DNA of 14,866 nt, from NCBI GenBank assembly GCA_017999075.1, contig JAGOBX010000032.1, forward strand, positions 1 to 14,866. The letters are read 5' to 3'. Origin of the DNA: Candidatus Babelota bacterium (GTDB taxonomy: Bacteria > JAGOBX01). Below the pieces are notes generated by a model that saw nothing but the letters and a program-made list of their open reading frames with translations, made no database searches and was not told the origin of the DNA. A program made the position numbers and the translations under genes. Numbering within the stretch: the first letter of the stretch is position 1; each line of letters opens with the position of its first letter. Of the stretch, positions 1 to 7,108 are shown one piece after another.

Positions 1-1411
1 GAATTAATGGGATTTTTTTTAAATTCAATTTTATATTTATATTTTGATGCTGAATATTATAGGAAAACAGCAATAATGTGTTTTTTATTATTTCGTTTAT
101 ATCTTTATCTTTGAATTTTATTGGAGTTGGTTTTGCAAATTCAAGAAGTTCTTTTACAACGTTGTTTATTCGGTCAATTTGCTTTAATATTATATCTATT
201 TCTTTTAAATCTTGTTTTTTTAAATATCTGTTGTGAATTGTTTGAACCATCATTTTTATCGAACTGAGCGGGTTTCTTATTTCATGTGAAATACCTGCTG
301 TTATCTGACCAGCAACAGCAAGTTTGGCTGTTTTTATCATGTTATCCTGAAGCTGTTTTATTTTTTTATTGTATATTTCTATTTTATCGAGAATATTGTT
401 GAAACTGCCTGCAATCATTCCGAATTCGTCATTTTTTATCAGATTTATTCTGGGTTTAAAATTGTCAAAATTTATGTGCGCCAGAGGTTCAAGTATAAGT
501 TTTAAAGATTCATAAATATCACGCGCAAGAAAAAAATAAATGATAGCTGCTATAATCATGCCGCTTATTACAAAAATTATTAATAAGTTGCGGGAATTAC
601 GTAAAAATATGTTTTCAGAATTTTTTGATAATGCCATTCCCAAACATCCCCAGTATTTATTGTTTAAAAATATAGGTTTTAATATAAGGTAATGTTTGTT
701 TCCGTTTAATGTAATGTCATTGAAAAATATGTTTTCCCTATTTTTTAATTTTTTTAATGTGGAATTGTTTAAATAATCCAAATCATTATATGTGGCTATT
801 ATTTTTTTGTTTTCGTTATAGATTCCGTTTTCCATCCCTGTTAATAATTTGTTTTGGTCTACAAATTTTTTTGAAAATGAAATGCCGGCCATCAATAATC
901 CAGTCAATTTATTATCAAAAAATATTGGCGCTACGGTCCTGATTCCGAAACCTGAATGCCCTTTTTCATAACTGACTCCTGATTTGCCGGAAAGCCCGTA
1001 TTTAATTATGTCCTGGTCAACTTTCATATCTCCGTAAAAACCGGGATTGTGCCCGCGGATGAGAACTACTCCCTGCAGATTTTCTATTTCAATCAAATCA
1101 ACAACGCCGAGATTATATATTTTTACTAATTTTTCTTTTAATGCAGAATAATTTTTGTTTAACAAGAAATCTTTAATTTCAATATCACAGGCGAGTTCTT
1201 TTGAAATTTTAAGGCAATATTCTTCGCGTATCCTGATTTCATTCGAAAATCCTTCAATAGTGTCTTCCATTCTTTTTTCTATTTCAAATTCGGATGATTT
1301 TTTTATAAGATTATACCCGAAAAAAAATGAAATTAGCGCAGGAATAATAACAATAAAAAAAAATGAAAAGAAAATTTTTAAACTTAATTTGTATTTTAAA
1401 AATTTAAACAT
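1..1411 (-). CDS. Membrane sensor histidine kinase, dCache type (3' end outside window)
   Basis: I translated this frame by hand from ATG at 1411; it stays open for 470 codons to the window edge. Residues 12-32 and about 276-296 are hydrophobic membrane segments. The region between them looks like a periplasmic double-Cache sensor: the pattern LIRGHNPGFYGD (117-128) followed by GIRTVAPIF (156-164) is typical of the dCache_3 group. A HAMP-like linker follows, then the dimerisation/phosphoacceptor helix with ISHEIRNPLSSI, where His376 is the expected autophosphorylation site. The ATP-binding HATPase domain should lie beyond base 1. The kinase should sense an extracellular ligand and phosphorylate a response regulator, but none is visible here. 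No strong ribosome binding site precedes the ATG. A TATAAT lies upstream on this strand without a good -35. Class is certain; ligand and partner are unknown. Confidence 0.9.
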   Translation of the reverse strand, partial: MFKFLKYKLSLKIFFSFFFIVIIPALISFFFGYNLIKKSSEFEIEKRMEDTIEGFSNEIRIREEYCLKISKELACDIEIKDFLLNKNYSALKEKLVKIYNLGVVDLIEIENLQGVVLIRGHNPGFYGDMKVDQDIIKYGLSGKSGVSYEKGHSGFGIRTVAPIFFDNKLTGLLMAGISFSKKFVDQNKLLTGMENGIYNENKKIIATYNDLDYLNNSTLKKLKNRENIFFNDITLNGNKHYLILKPIFLNNKYWGCLGMALSKNSENIFLRNSRNLLIIFVISGMIIAAIIYFFLARDIYESLKLILEPLAHINFDNFKPRINLIKNDEFGMIAGSFNNILDKIEIYNKKIKQLQDNMIKTAKLAVAGQITAGISHEIRNPLSSIKMMVQTIHNRYLKKQDLKEIDIILKQIDRINNVVKELLEFAKPTPIKFKDKDINEIIKNTLLLFSYNIQHQNINIKLNLKKIPLI

Positions 1412-1509
1412 CTGTATTATTATATTTTTGTTTGATAAAAAATACAACTTATTATAAAATTTTTACTTGTTTTTTTATATTGAAAACTTAAAAGAATTAT
1501 ATAAAAATC

Positions 1510-1537
1510 TTGATTTATTTAAGATATGGAGTAAAAT
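1510..1537 (+). promoter_or_regulatory. Possible sigma-70-type promoter for the GGDEF gene
   Basis: TTGATT (1510-1515), a 16-base spacer and TAAAAT (1532-1537) lie about 50 bases before the GGDEF start, in the 175-base gap between two divergent genes. The background is so AT-rich that a chance match is quite possible. Confidence 0.3.
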
Positions 1538-1586
1538 AATTTGTATAGATTAAATTAATTAAAGTATATTTATACAGATAAAAAAA

Positions 1587-2486
1587 ATGAATGAAATAAG
1601 AAAAGAGAATATATTTAATAACTCGTTAGTTAGCAAAGTTGGAAATCTTACTTCTGTTCTGGTGGAAGATAATCTTTTGAAAATTATGGCTAAAGATAAA
1701 AAATCAGAAGGAGAAGAAGAACTGAATGAATACCAGCGTTTTTTAAAAGAACGCCAGGGTTCTATTTATGGAGATATAATATTCAGTTTGACAGGGATCA
1801 GATTTGAAGAAAATGAAGCTGTTAACAGGTGGAATGATTTACTTAAACATAAATATGAAATTTCCACCAAGCTCGGTAGAAATGTTGGAATAAAAGTGTC
1901 TGCGATAGATTATTTTTATAACATTACAAAAGAACTCGATGATTTTACTGTTGTTGATAATAAAAATTTTGTCGATACCAAAATTAAAACTATTATAGAT
2001 TTGCATACCGGTGCGTTTAATAAAGATTTTTTGATAAATTATCTTACTGAACTATGTAGCATAGGGAAACTTAAAAATTATGTTTTTTCTGTTTTGTTTT
2101 TTGATTTGGACAATTATAAGAAATTTAATGATACTTTCGGGCATATATTAGGTGATTATCTGCTGATAAGCCTTGTGAATTTTATTAAAAAAAGATTGAA
2201 TGAACACGATTTGATATTCAGGTTTGGGGGAGAAGAATTTGTTGTTTTTTTTGCTAAACTTGATAAATCTGAAGCTTATAAGAAATCGGTGGAATTATGC
2301 AGAGATATAGCTGAAAATAATTTTCAGGATGAATTGAAAACATGCAATCCTGTCCATATTACTATAAGCGACGGACTCGTAACATTTCCTGAAAATGGAA
2401 CAGATCCTTTTGAACTTCTTGAACTTGCTGATGGTTATCTGTATAAATCAAAGCGGTTTGGTAAAAATAAGATACTTATAGAATAA
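1587..2486 (+). CDS. GGDEF-domain diguanylate cyclase (soluble)
   Basis: The 299-residue protein has no membrane segment. Residues 130-299 form a GGDEF domain. FFDLDNYKKFND (171-182) supplies the metal-binding Asp173, GGEEF (214-218) is an intact active-site signature, and the SDGL and LADGYLYKSKRFGKN segments close the domain. It should make cyclic di-GMP from two GTP. The usual RxxD inhibitory I-site just before GGEEF reads NEHD (205-208), so its Arg is missing and product inhibition by that site is unlikely. The N-terminal ~125 residues, with SLTGIRFEE and GRNVGIKVSAIDYF, are a helical sensory or oligomerisation region seen in some GGDEF proteins; its signal is unknown. The gene is divergent from the histidine kinase and followed 4 bases later by the release-factor-like gene, so the two are probably co-transcribed. 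Confidence 0.9.
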   Translation: MNEIRKENIFNNSLVSKVGNLTSVLVEDNLLKIMAKDKKSEGEEELNEYQRFLKERQGSIYGDIIFSLTGIRFEENEAVNRWNDLLKHKYEISTKLGRNVGIKVSAIDYFYNITKELDDFTVVDNKNFVDTKIKTIIDLHTGAFNKDFLINYLTELCSIGKLKNYVFSVLFFDLDNYKKFNDTFGHILGDYLLISLVNFIKKRLNEHDLIFRFGGEEFVVFFAKLDKSEAYKKSVELCRDIAENNFQDELKTCNPVHITISDGLVTFPENGTDPFELLELADGYLYKSKRFGKNKILIE

Positions 2487-2490
2487 ACTT

Positions 2491-2904
2491 ATGTTTAATG
2501 TTTCTGAACAAAAAGAAAAATTTTTATTTGAAAAAATGAGTATGCTTGGAATTAGTGAATCTGATATTGAAGAAACTTTTGTGAAATCTTCAGGACCAGG
2601 CGGCCAGAAAATAAATAAAACTTCCACTTGCGTATGTTTGATCCACAAACCTACAGGAACTATTGTCAAATGTTCATCATCAAGGCAGCAATCGCTTAAC
2701 AGGTATTATGCCAGGCAGATTTTGGTAAAAAAAATAGATGCCCTGGTTAATGGAAAAATAAGCGAAGAAAAACGTAAAATAGAAAAGTTGCGGAGACAGA
2801 AGTATAAACGTTCAAAACGGGCTAAAGAAAAAATTCTTGCCGACAAAAAACATAAAAGTAAAATGAAACAGAACAGATCTGTTATATCCATTTTTTCCAT
2901 TTGA
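2491..2904 (+). CDS. Small GGQ-domain release-factor-like protein (ribosome rescue, mtRF-R/ArfB type)
   Basis: The 137-residue protein consists only of the catalytic domain of class I release factors: SSGPGGQKINKTST has the GGQ at 37-39 that triggers peptidyl-tRNA hydrolysis. The stop-codon-reading domains are absent. A highly basic helical tail (about 92-128, rich in Lys/Arg) follows, as in proteins that insert a tail into the empty mRNA channel or bind ribosomal RNA. The segments FVKSSGPGGQ, KPTGTIVKC and NRYYARQIL resemble the mitochondrial C12orf65/mtRF-R group more than E. coli ArfB by memory. Expected role: freeing nascent chains from stalled ribosomes or split 50S subunits. It starts 4 bases after the GGDEF stop without a clear ribosome binding site; Met16 (2536) is an alternative start. 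The 3' end overlaps the oppositely transcribed CorA-like gene by 23 bases. Confidence 0.85.
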   Translation: MFNVSEQKEKFLFEKMSMLGISESDIEETFVKSSGPGGQKINKTSTCVCLIHKPTGTIVKCSSSRQQSLNRYYARQILVKKIDALVNGKISEEKRKIEKLRRQKYKRSKRAKEKILADKKHKSKMKQNRSVISIFSI

Positions 2905-3859
2905 AAAATTGGTAGGTGCAGCCGGCAATTCCTGCTGAAATAAGCAGAAATATTAAATATTGAATTAACCAGCTGTCAGAAGACGCTCCGGTTATCATTG
3001 ACCATTCCGACATTCCTCCTATTCCTGAAAGCAGAGTTAACGGCATGAATATAGTTGTAATAAATGTCAGGCGTTTCATAACTTTGTTCATTTTGTATGA
3101 CGAAATAGATAAATGCGCGTTTAATGTGTCATTCCCCATTTCAATATAATCTGCAAGAATATTTCTTATTCTTTGAAGATTATTGGTTAAATCGTTAAAA
3201 TAAGCTATACTCTCATTTGAAAAATATTTGTTTTCAAATTTCATAATTTCGTTCATAACTGAAAGTTGAGGTATTAACACTTTTTTTATGATTGATAAAC
3301 TTCGTTTTAATTTATAAATATCATTTATAGTATCGTGTTCCGTAGAAGTTAAAACTTCATTTTCCACTTCATTTAGCTTTTTATTGATACTTGATAAAAC
3401 AGGGTAATAGCTGTCAACTTTAGCAGTTAAAATAAACGCTACCAGAAAATCTATTCCTTTGATCAGGTTTTCATCGAGATTAAGCAGCTTTGTCTTTATG
3501 TCGTCTAAATGCTGAATAGGTTTTAAGTGATTGGTTACCAGAAAATTTTTCCCCACAAAAAAATCGAGTTCCCATGTTGCAGTTCTTAATTCTTGTTCAT
3601 GGTAAAACAAAGAATGAAACACTATAAATAAATAATTTTCATATTCGTCGATTTTGGGGTGATCGATAAATATCCCGCAATCTTCAATTGTTAAAGGATG
3701 AAAATTAAAAAATTGTTCAAGAATTAAGTCTGATTCGTTTTTGTTTGCTGCATTTAAATCTATCCATATAAATCCTTTTGCGGGTGGATAAATTTTTTTT
3801 AATTCGTCGCATGAAATTTTTTTTGCCGAGTCGCCGTTATAATATGTTATATCAATCAT
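2882..3859 (-). CDS. corA: CorA-family divalent cation transporter with GMS instead of GMN
   Basis: The 325-residue protein has CorA architecture: a cytosolic N-terminal alpha/beta domain, a long helical stalk (about 150-260, including NEVENEVLTS and LQRIRNILADYIEMGND), then two C-terminal membrane segments (about 263-280 and 299-318) and a short basic tail (KWKKWI). The loop between the membrane segments reads GIGGMSEW (279-286), so the canonical GMN selectivity signature is GMS at 282-284. Variants with GGMSE occur in some CorA relatives, so Mg2+ transport is plausible, but another metal or efflux cannot be excluded. It is the last gene of a minus-strand run, 28 bases after the fusion gene, with a weak AAGAAAG ribosome binding site. 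It ends inside the 3' end of the opposite-strand release-factor-like gene. Confidence 0.85.
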   Translation of the reverse strand: MIDITYYNGDSAKKISCDELKKIYPPAKGFIWIDLNAANKNESDLILEQFFNFHPLTIEDCGIFIDHPKIDEYENYLFIVFHSLFYHEQELRTATWELDFFVGKNFLVTNHLKPIQHLDDIKTKLLNLDENLIKGIDFLVAFILTAKVDSYYPVLSSINKKLNEVENEVLTSTEHDTINDIYKLKRSLSIIKKVLIPQLSVMNEIMKFENKYFSNESIAYFNDLTNNLQRIRNILADYIEMGNDTLNAHLSISSYKMNKVMKRLTFITTIFMPLTLLSGIGGMSEWSMITGASSDSWLIQYLIFLLISAGIAGCTYQFFKWKKWI

Positions 3860-3887
3860 ATTTTAACTTTCTTAAAATATAATTTGA

Positions 3888-6128
3888 TTAAAAAATATTA
3901 CTGGGTTTATAAATAACATTTTCATTAATAGAAGCAATGTCCGGGCAGCCTGTTAAGAGCATTGATTTTTCGAGTTGTTTTTTTATATCGTCAATATACA
4001 TTTTCACTCCTGTTTCTCCACCGCCAACCGCATAAATAATTACAGGTCTTGCGATAAGAACTGAGGATGCCCCTAATGCTATTGCTTTTAAAATATCTTC
4101 ACCTGTTCTGAATCCGCCGTCAACAAGAACAGGTATTTTATTATTTATTATTTTTATTATATTTGGAAGTATTTCTATAGTTGAAGGAAGATTGTCTATT
4201 GTTCTGCCCCCGTGGTTTGATACTATTATAGATGAAGCTCCGCATTCTAAAGCTGCTTCGGCGTCTTCTTCAGACATAATACCTTTTAATATAAAATTCA
4301 ATCCGGAATTTTTTATTAATTGAGATAATTCCTGAATTCCCCGCGATTTGGTTTTATTTCCTTTCATAGACATTGTGGTGAACATCAGCGCGTCAACATC
4401 AATCCCTATAGTTTTAACAGAATATTTTTTTGAAAGTTCGATTCTTTCGTAAAGGTCCTTATCATAAAATCTTGGTTTGAAAATAGGAATAGCCCATCCT
4501 CCGAATTCGCTTATTGCCTGAAATATTGTTTTATATTTGTTTGTGCTGGCTCCGTCTCCTACAAATGCTATTGTTCCTGCTTTGCATGCGCCGCCGATAA
4601 CATATCTTGTGTAATCAAGTTCAGATACACATCCGTTTAGATTGGTTACTGCTCCTGTTACAGGAGCTATCATAACAGGAAGTTTTAAACTGTATTCAAG
4701 AAATTTTACAGAAGTATCTATTTCATTTATTGAATGAATAACACGTTGTTTGAGATTTATTTTTTGAAGAGCTTTAACGTTATTTATAAAAGTCTGGCCT
4801 GTGCCTGCTGAACCCATACCAGGCATTTGTCCGGCGCATATGACTCCGTTGCATATTTTGCATATGCTGCATATCCCGTAAAGTTTGCTTTTTGCTTTAT
4901 TTTTTATTTGATCAATTGTTATTTCAGGAGGCGGTCCGACTTCAATATTTATGTAGGACATAGCTTCTTTAACAATGCTTTCAGCTTTTTCCAAAGTTTC
5001 TCCTACAGCAATTATATTGCCTGCTTTATCCATATTTGAAGTAGGAGAATATATTATGTCTCCTATTTCAACTTTCATAAATATGTTTTTTACGCCTTTT
5101 ACCTGTGAGGCTTTTTCAATCCCGTCAATTTTTAATATTTGTCCGGGGTTTGGAATAATAGCTCGTTCAACAGAATAAAAATAATTGGTGAATTTTCTTA
5201 TTATAGGTTTTATTCCAAGGGCGATTTGAATTGCATATTTTATTATGCTTTCACCGGTAGAATACGGAAATGTATATGCAGACATGAATCCGCCGGATAA
5301 CCTTGCGGCAAGTTCTCCGATTTTTGGACCTGTTTCTGTTATTTTAATATCGCCTTTAGCAGCGCCTGTATCGATACCTAATGCTTTACAACCCTTAATC
5401 ATTACTTCAAGAGCTTCATTAATAATTTTCTGATCAAGTGAAGACGGTAAAGTATGACCTATTTCAATAAAATAAGGTTCTCTTGTGATTATTCTGTCTG
5501 CAATTCCGTATATTACAGGTTTGTTTTCCCATAAAAGCATATCTATGCTTAGTTCAGGTCCATTCATATATTTTTCAATGATTATTTCGCCGCTTGGAGA
5601 TGCTGATTTGGCCTCTGAAAAAGCTCCGAACAGTTCGTCTTCATTTGAAACTTTTTTAACTCCGCGGGCGCCCATATTGTCAGAAGGTTTTATAACAAGG
5701 GGAAACCCTAATTTATTAGAAAATCTTATGGCTTCATCGTATGTCCATATTCCGTAAAAATCAGGAGACGGAACTTTATGTTTTTTAAATGCATGACGCA
5801 TTTTTATTTTATTGGTAGCTCGTTCGGCAACTTCAAATTTTAAACCAGGAAGACCTAAAGCGTTTGACACTGCTGCGACTGTCATTGAAGCGTCTGTTCC
5901 GACAGTTATAACTCCATCGATTTTCATGTATCCTGAATAATTTTTTGCTACCCGGACAGCTCCTTCGATATCTTTTGTGCTCATAACTATAGGAATATCG
6001 GCAATCTGCATTCCTATAGCGCTTGAATCGTAATCAAGCACTATTGTCTTTAAACCCATATCGCGCGCAATTCTGATTGCCGGTTCCTGCATTATCCCGG
6101 CGCCGATTATCATTAATGTTTTTTTCAT
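3888..6128 (-). CDS. Fusion: ATP-grasp ligase + FMN-dependent alpha-hydroxy-acid dehydrogenase
   Basis: The 746-residue protein has two enzyme halves. Residues 1-395 are an ATP-grasp ligase: a Rossmann-like preATP domain (IIGAGIMQEPAI), ATP-grasp segments FPLVIKPSDNMGARGV (142-157) and IIIEKYMNGPELSID (182-196), and a metal-binding part GDIKITETGPKIGELAARLSGGF (259-281). It should join a carboxylate to an amine or thiol via an acyl phosphate. Residues about 415-746 are an FMN TIM barrel of the lactate oxidase/glycolate oxidase family. FILKGIMSEEDAE contains the flavin-binding Lys615, SNHGGR (637-642) contains the catalytic His639 and substrate-binding Arg642, and DGGFRTGEDI (670-679) binds the FMN phosphate. 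Between them lies a cysteine cluster, C420-x2-C-x2-C-x4-C431, that may bind metal or an Fe-S cluster. Substrate unknown. No obvious ribosome binding site; the next ATG upstream is out of frame. Confidence 0.88.
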   Translation of the reverse strand: MKKTLMIIGAGIMQEPAIRIARDMGLKTIVLDYDSSAIGMQIADIPIVMSTKDIEGAVRVAKNYSGYMKIDGVITVGTDASMTVAAVSNALGLPGLKFEVAERATNKIKMRHAFKKHKVPSPDFYGIWTYDEAIRFSNKLGFPLVIKPSDNMGARGVKKVSNEDELFGAFSEAKSASPSGEIIIEKYMNGPELSIDMLLWENKPVIYGIADRIITREPYFIEIGHTLPSSLDQKIINEALEVMIKGCKALGIDTGAAKGDIKITETGPKIGELAARLSGGFMSAYTFPYSTGESIIKYAIQIALGIKPIIRKFTNYFYSVERAIIPNPGQILKIDGIEKASQVKGVKNIFMKVEIGDIIYSPTSNMDKAGNIIAVGETLEKAESIVKEAMSYINIEVGPPPEITIDQIKNKAKSKLYGICSICKICNGVICAGQMPGMGSAGTGQTFINNVKALQKINLKQRVIHSINEIDTSVKFLEYSLKLPVMIAPVTGAVTNLNGCVSELDYTRYVIGGACKAGTIAFVGDGASTNKYKTIFQAISEFGGWAIPIFKPRFYDKDLYERIELSKKYSVKTIGIDVDALMFTTMSMKGNKTKSRGIQELSQLIKNSGLNFILKGIMSEEDAEAALECGASSIIVSNHGGRTIDNLPSTIEILPNIIKIINNKIPVLVDGGFRTGEDILKAIALGASSVLIARPVIIYAVGGGETGVKMYIDDIKKQLEKSMLLTGCPDIASINENVIYKPSNIF

Positions 6129-6166
6129 ATCGACATATTAAATTAGGTTGTTTCAAAAATCAACTG

Positions 6167-7051
6167 TTATTTGAGAATTCCTTCATTCCAAATGGCTGCG
6201 CATAATATTGCTGTCATTTGAGAAACTATTGAAACACTGTCGAATTTTTTTGGAATGCATATATTGGCAGCTTCTGATACAATTATAAAATCCCTATATA
6301 ATTCTCTTAAATCGCGTTTTCCCATATCATTCGTGTTTGACCAGTGATTAACGCAATCAACTATAATGTCTTCGTCCTGTTTAAGAATATCGCTTAAAGG
6401 AGAATATTTTTTTGTTTTGGAAGATGATAATTTTGCGCGTTCAGTGATTTCAAGTAAATCGGACATTAAAGATTTCGCATCTTCGGCTGATCCTTTGGCG
6501 CATAATTTTATGAAATCGTCTGTAAGAGTCCATCTTGCAGGTTTATGGTCTTTATTGCTTAATAAAATTGCAAAATATTCCTTGATATTTTTGTTTTTTT
6601 TGTCTACATTCCAGCATCTCTGCTTTAAAAAATTATCGTTGTATTTGCTGAATAAAATATTTTTGTCGATTGGATCGTTTATTATGAATTTTTTTTCAGA
6701 ATCAGAATAACCCAGCAAAGCTATCCAATGATTGAAATTGTCAACACTTAAAATTGCAGGGAAACCGTTCGATATATGTTCTTTAAGTTTTTTTATATAA
6801 ATTCCGCCTTTGTTTTTACTGGAAAAAATAAGAAATTCGCTTTTAACTCCAAATGCTGAAGCAGCGCGTTTTAAAGCTAATTCATCACATCCGCCTTTTT
6901 TTCTCTGCCACCAGCTTAATCCTGTGGAATCAGCTATTTGATGCTGGTTGGCATCTTTTCCAAGTATGAAAAAACAATAACTCATACTGCATGGGCCACA
7001 ATAAGATTCTTCCTGTAACTCCTGAAAAATTGAAAATGTTTCGCCGGACAA
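6167..7051 (-). CDS. C39-like (papain-fold) cysteine peptidase, cytosolic, TTG start
   Basis: The 294-residue protein has an N-terminal papain-like fold close to peptidase family C39. SYCGPCSM (16-23) contains the likely nucleophile Cys18 with Gln13 nearby, NFNHWIALLGY (105-115) contains His108, and FIINDP (122-127) contains Asp126. No signal peptide or ABC-transporter domain is present, so unlike bacteriocin exporters it appears free in the cytosol. The C-terminal ~120 residues are helical and not recognised. The start is TTG at 7051, chosen because AGGAG lies 7 bases upstream and because the first in-frame ATG (Met23) would lose the catalytic Cys. It sits 57 bases after the DnaA-like gene and 38 bases before the ATP-grasp/FMN fusion, suggesting one transcript. 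It may process a peptide or act as a transglutaminase-like acyltransferase; which is not decidable from sequence. Confidence 0.75.
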   Translation of the reverse strand: MSGETFSIFQELQEESYCGPCSMSYCFFILGKDANQHQIADSTGLSWWQRKKGGCDELALKRAASAFGVKSEFLIFSSKNKGGIYIKKLKEHISNGFPAILSVDNFNHWIALLGYSDSEKKFIINDPIDKNILFSKYNDNFLKQRCWNVDKKNKNIKEYFAILLSNKDHKPARWTLTDDFIKLCAKGSAEDAKSLMSDLLEITERAKLSSSKTKKYSPLSDILKQDEDIIVDCVNHWSNTNDMGKRDLRELYRDFIIVSEAANICIPKKFDSVSIVSQMTAILCAAIWNEGILK

Positions 7052-7058
7052 TTTTTTT

Positions 7059-7063
7059 CTCCT
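7059..7063 (-). promoter_or_regulatory. Ribosome binding site deciding the TTG start of the C39-like peptidase
   Basis: AGGAG on the minus strand lies 7 bases before TTG at 7051. This is the best ribosome binding site near the gene and supports the non-ATG start. Confidence 0.7.
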
Positions 7064-7108
7064 GATAGAATAAGTTTATAATATTTTGCGCAGATTTTGA
7101 ATTTGTTA

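Noticed and set aside
757-1457. Plus-strand frames of 61 and 100 codons at the left end
   Set aside because: They lie opposite the histidine kinase's sensor domain, which is in a single uninterrupted minus-strand frame.
2872-2883. 12-base palindrome AACAGATCTGTT at the overlap of the convergent genes, as a bidirectional terminator
   Set aside because: The hairpin would have a 4-bp stem and 4-base loop without a clean T-run, and it lies in coding sequence.
4827-5757. Several plus-strand open frames of 60-90 codons inside the ATP-grasp/FMN gene
   Set aside because: They are antisense to strongly conserved enzyme motifs, have no ribosome binding site and show low-complexity composition expected of reverse-frame translation.
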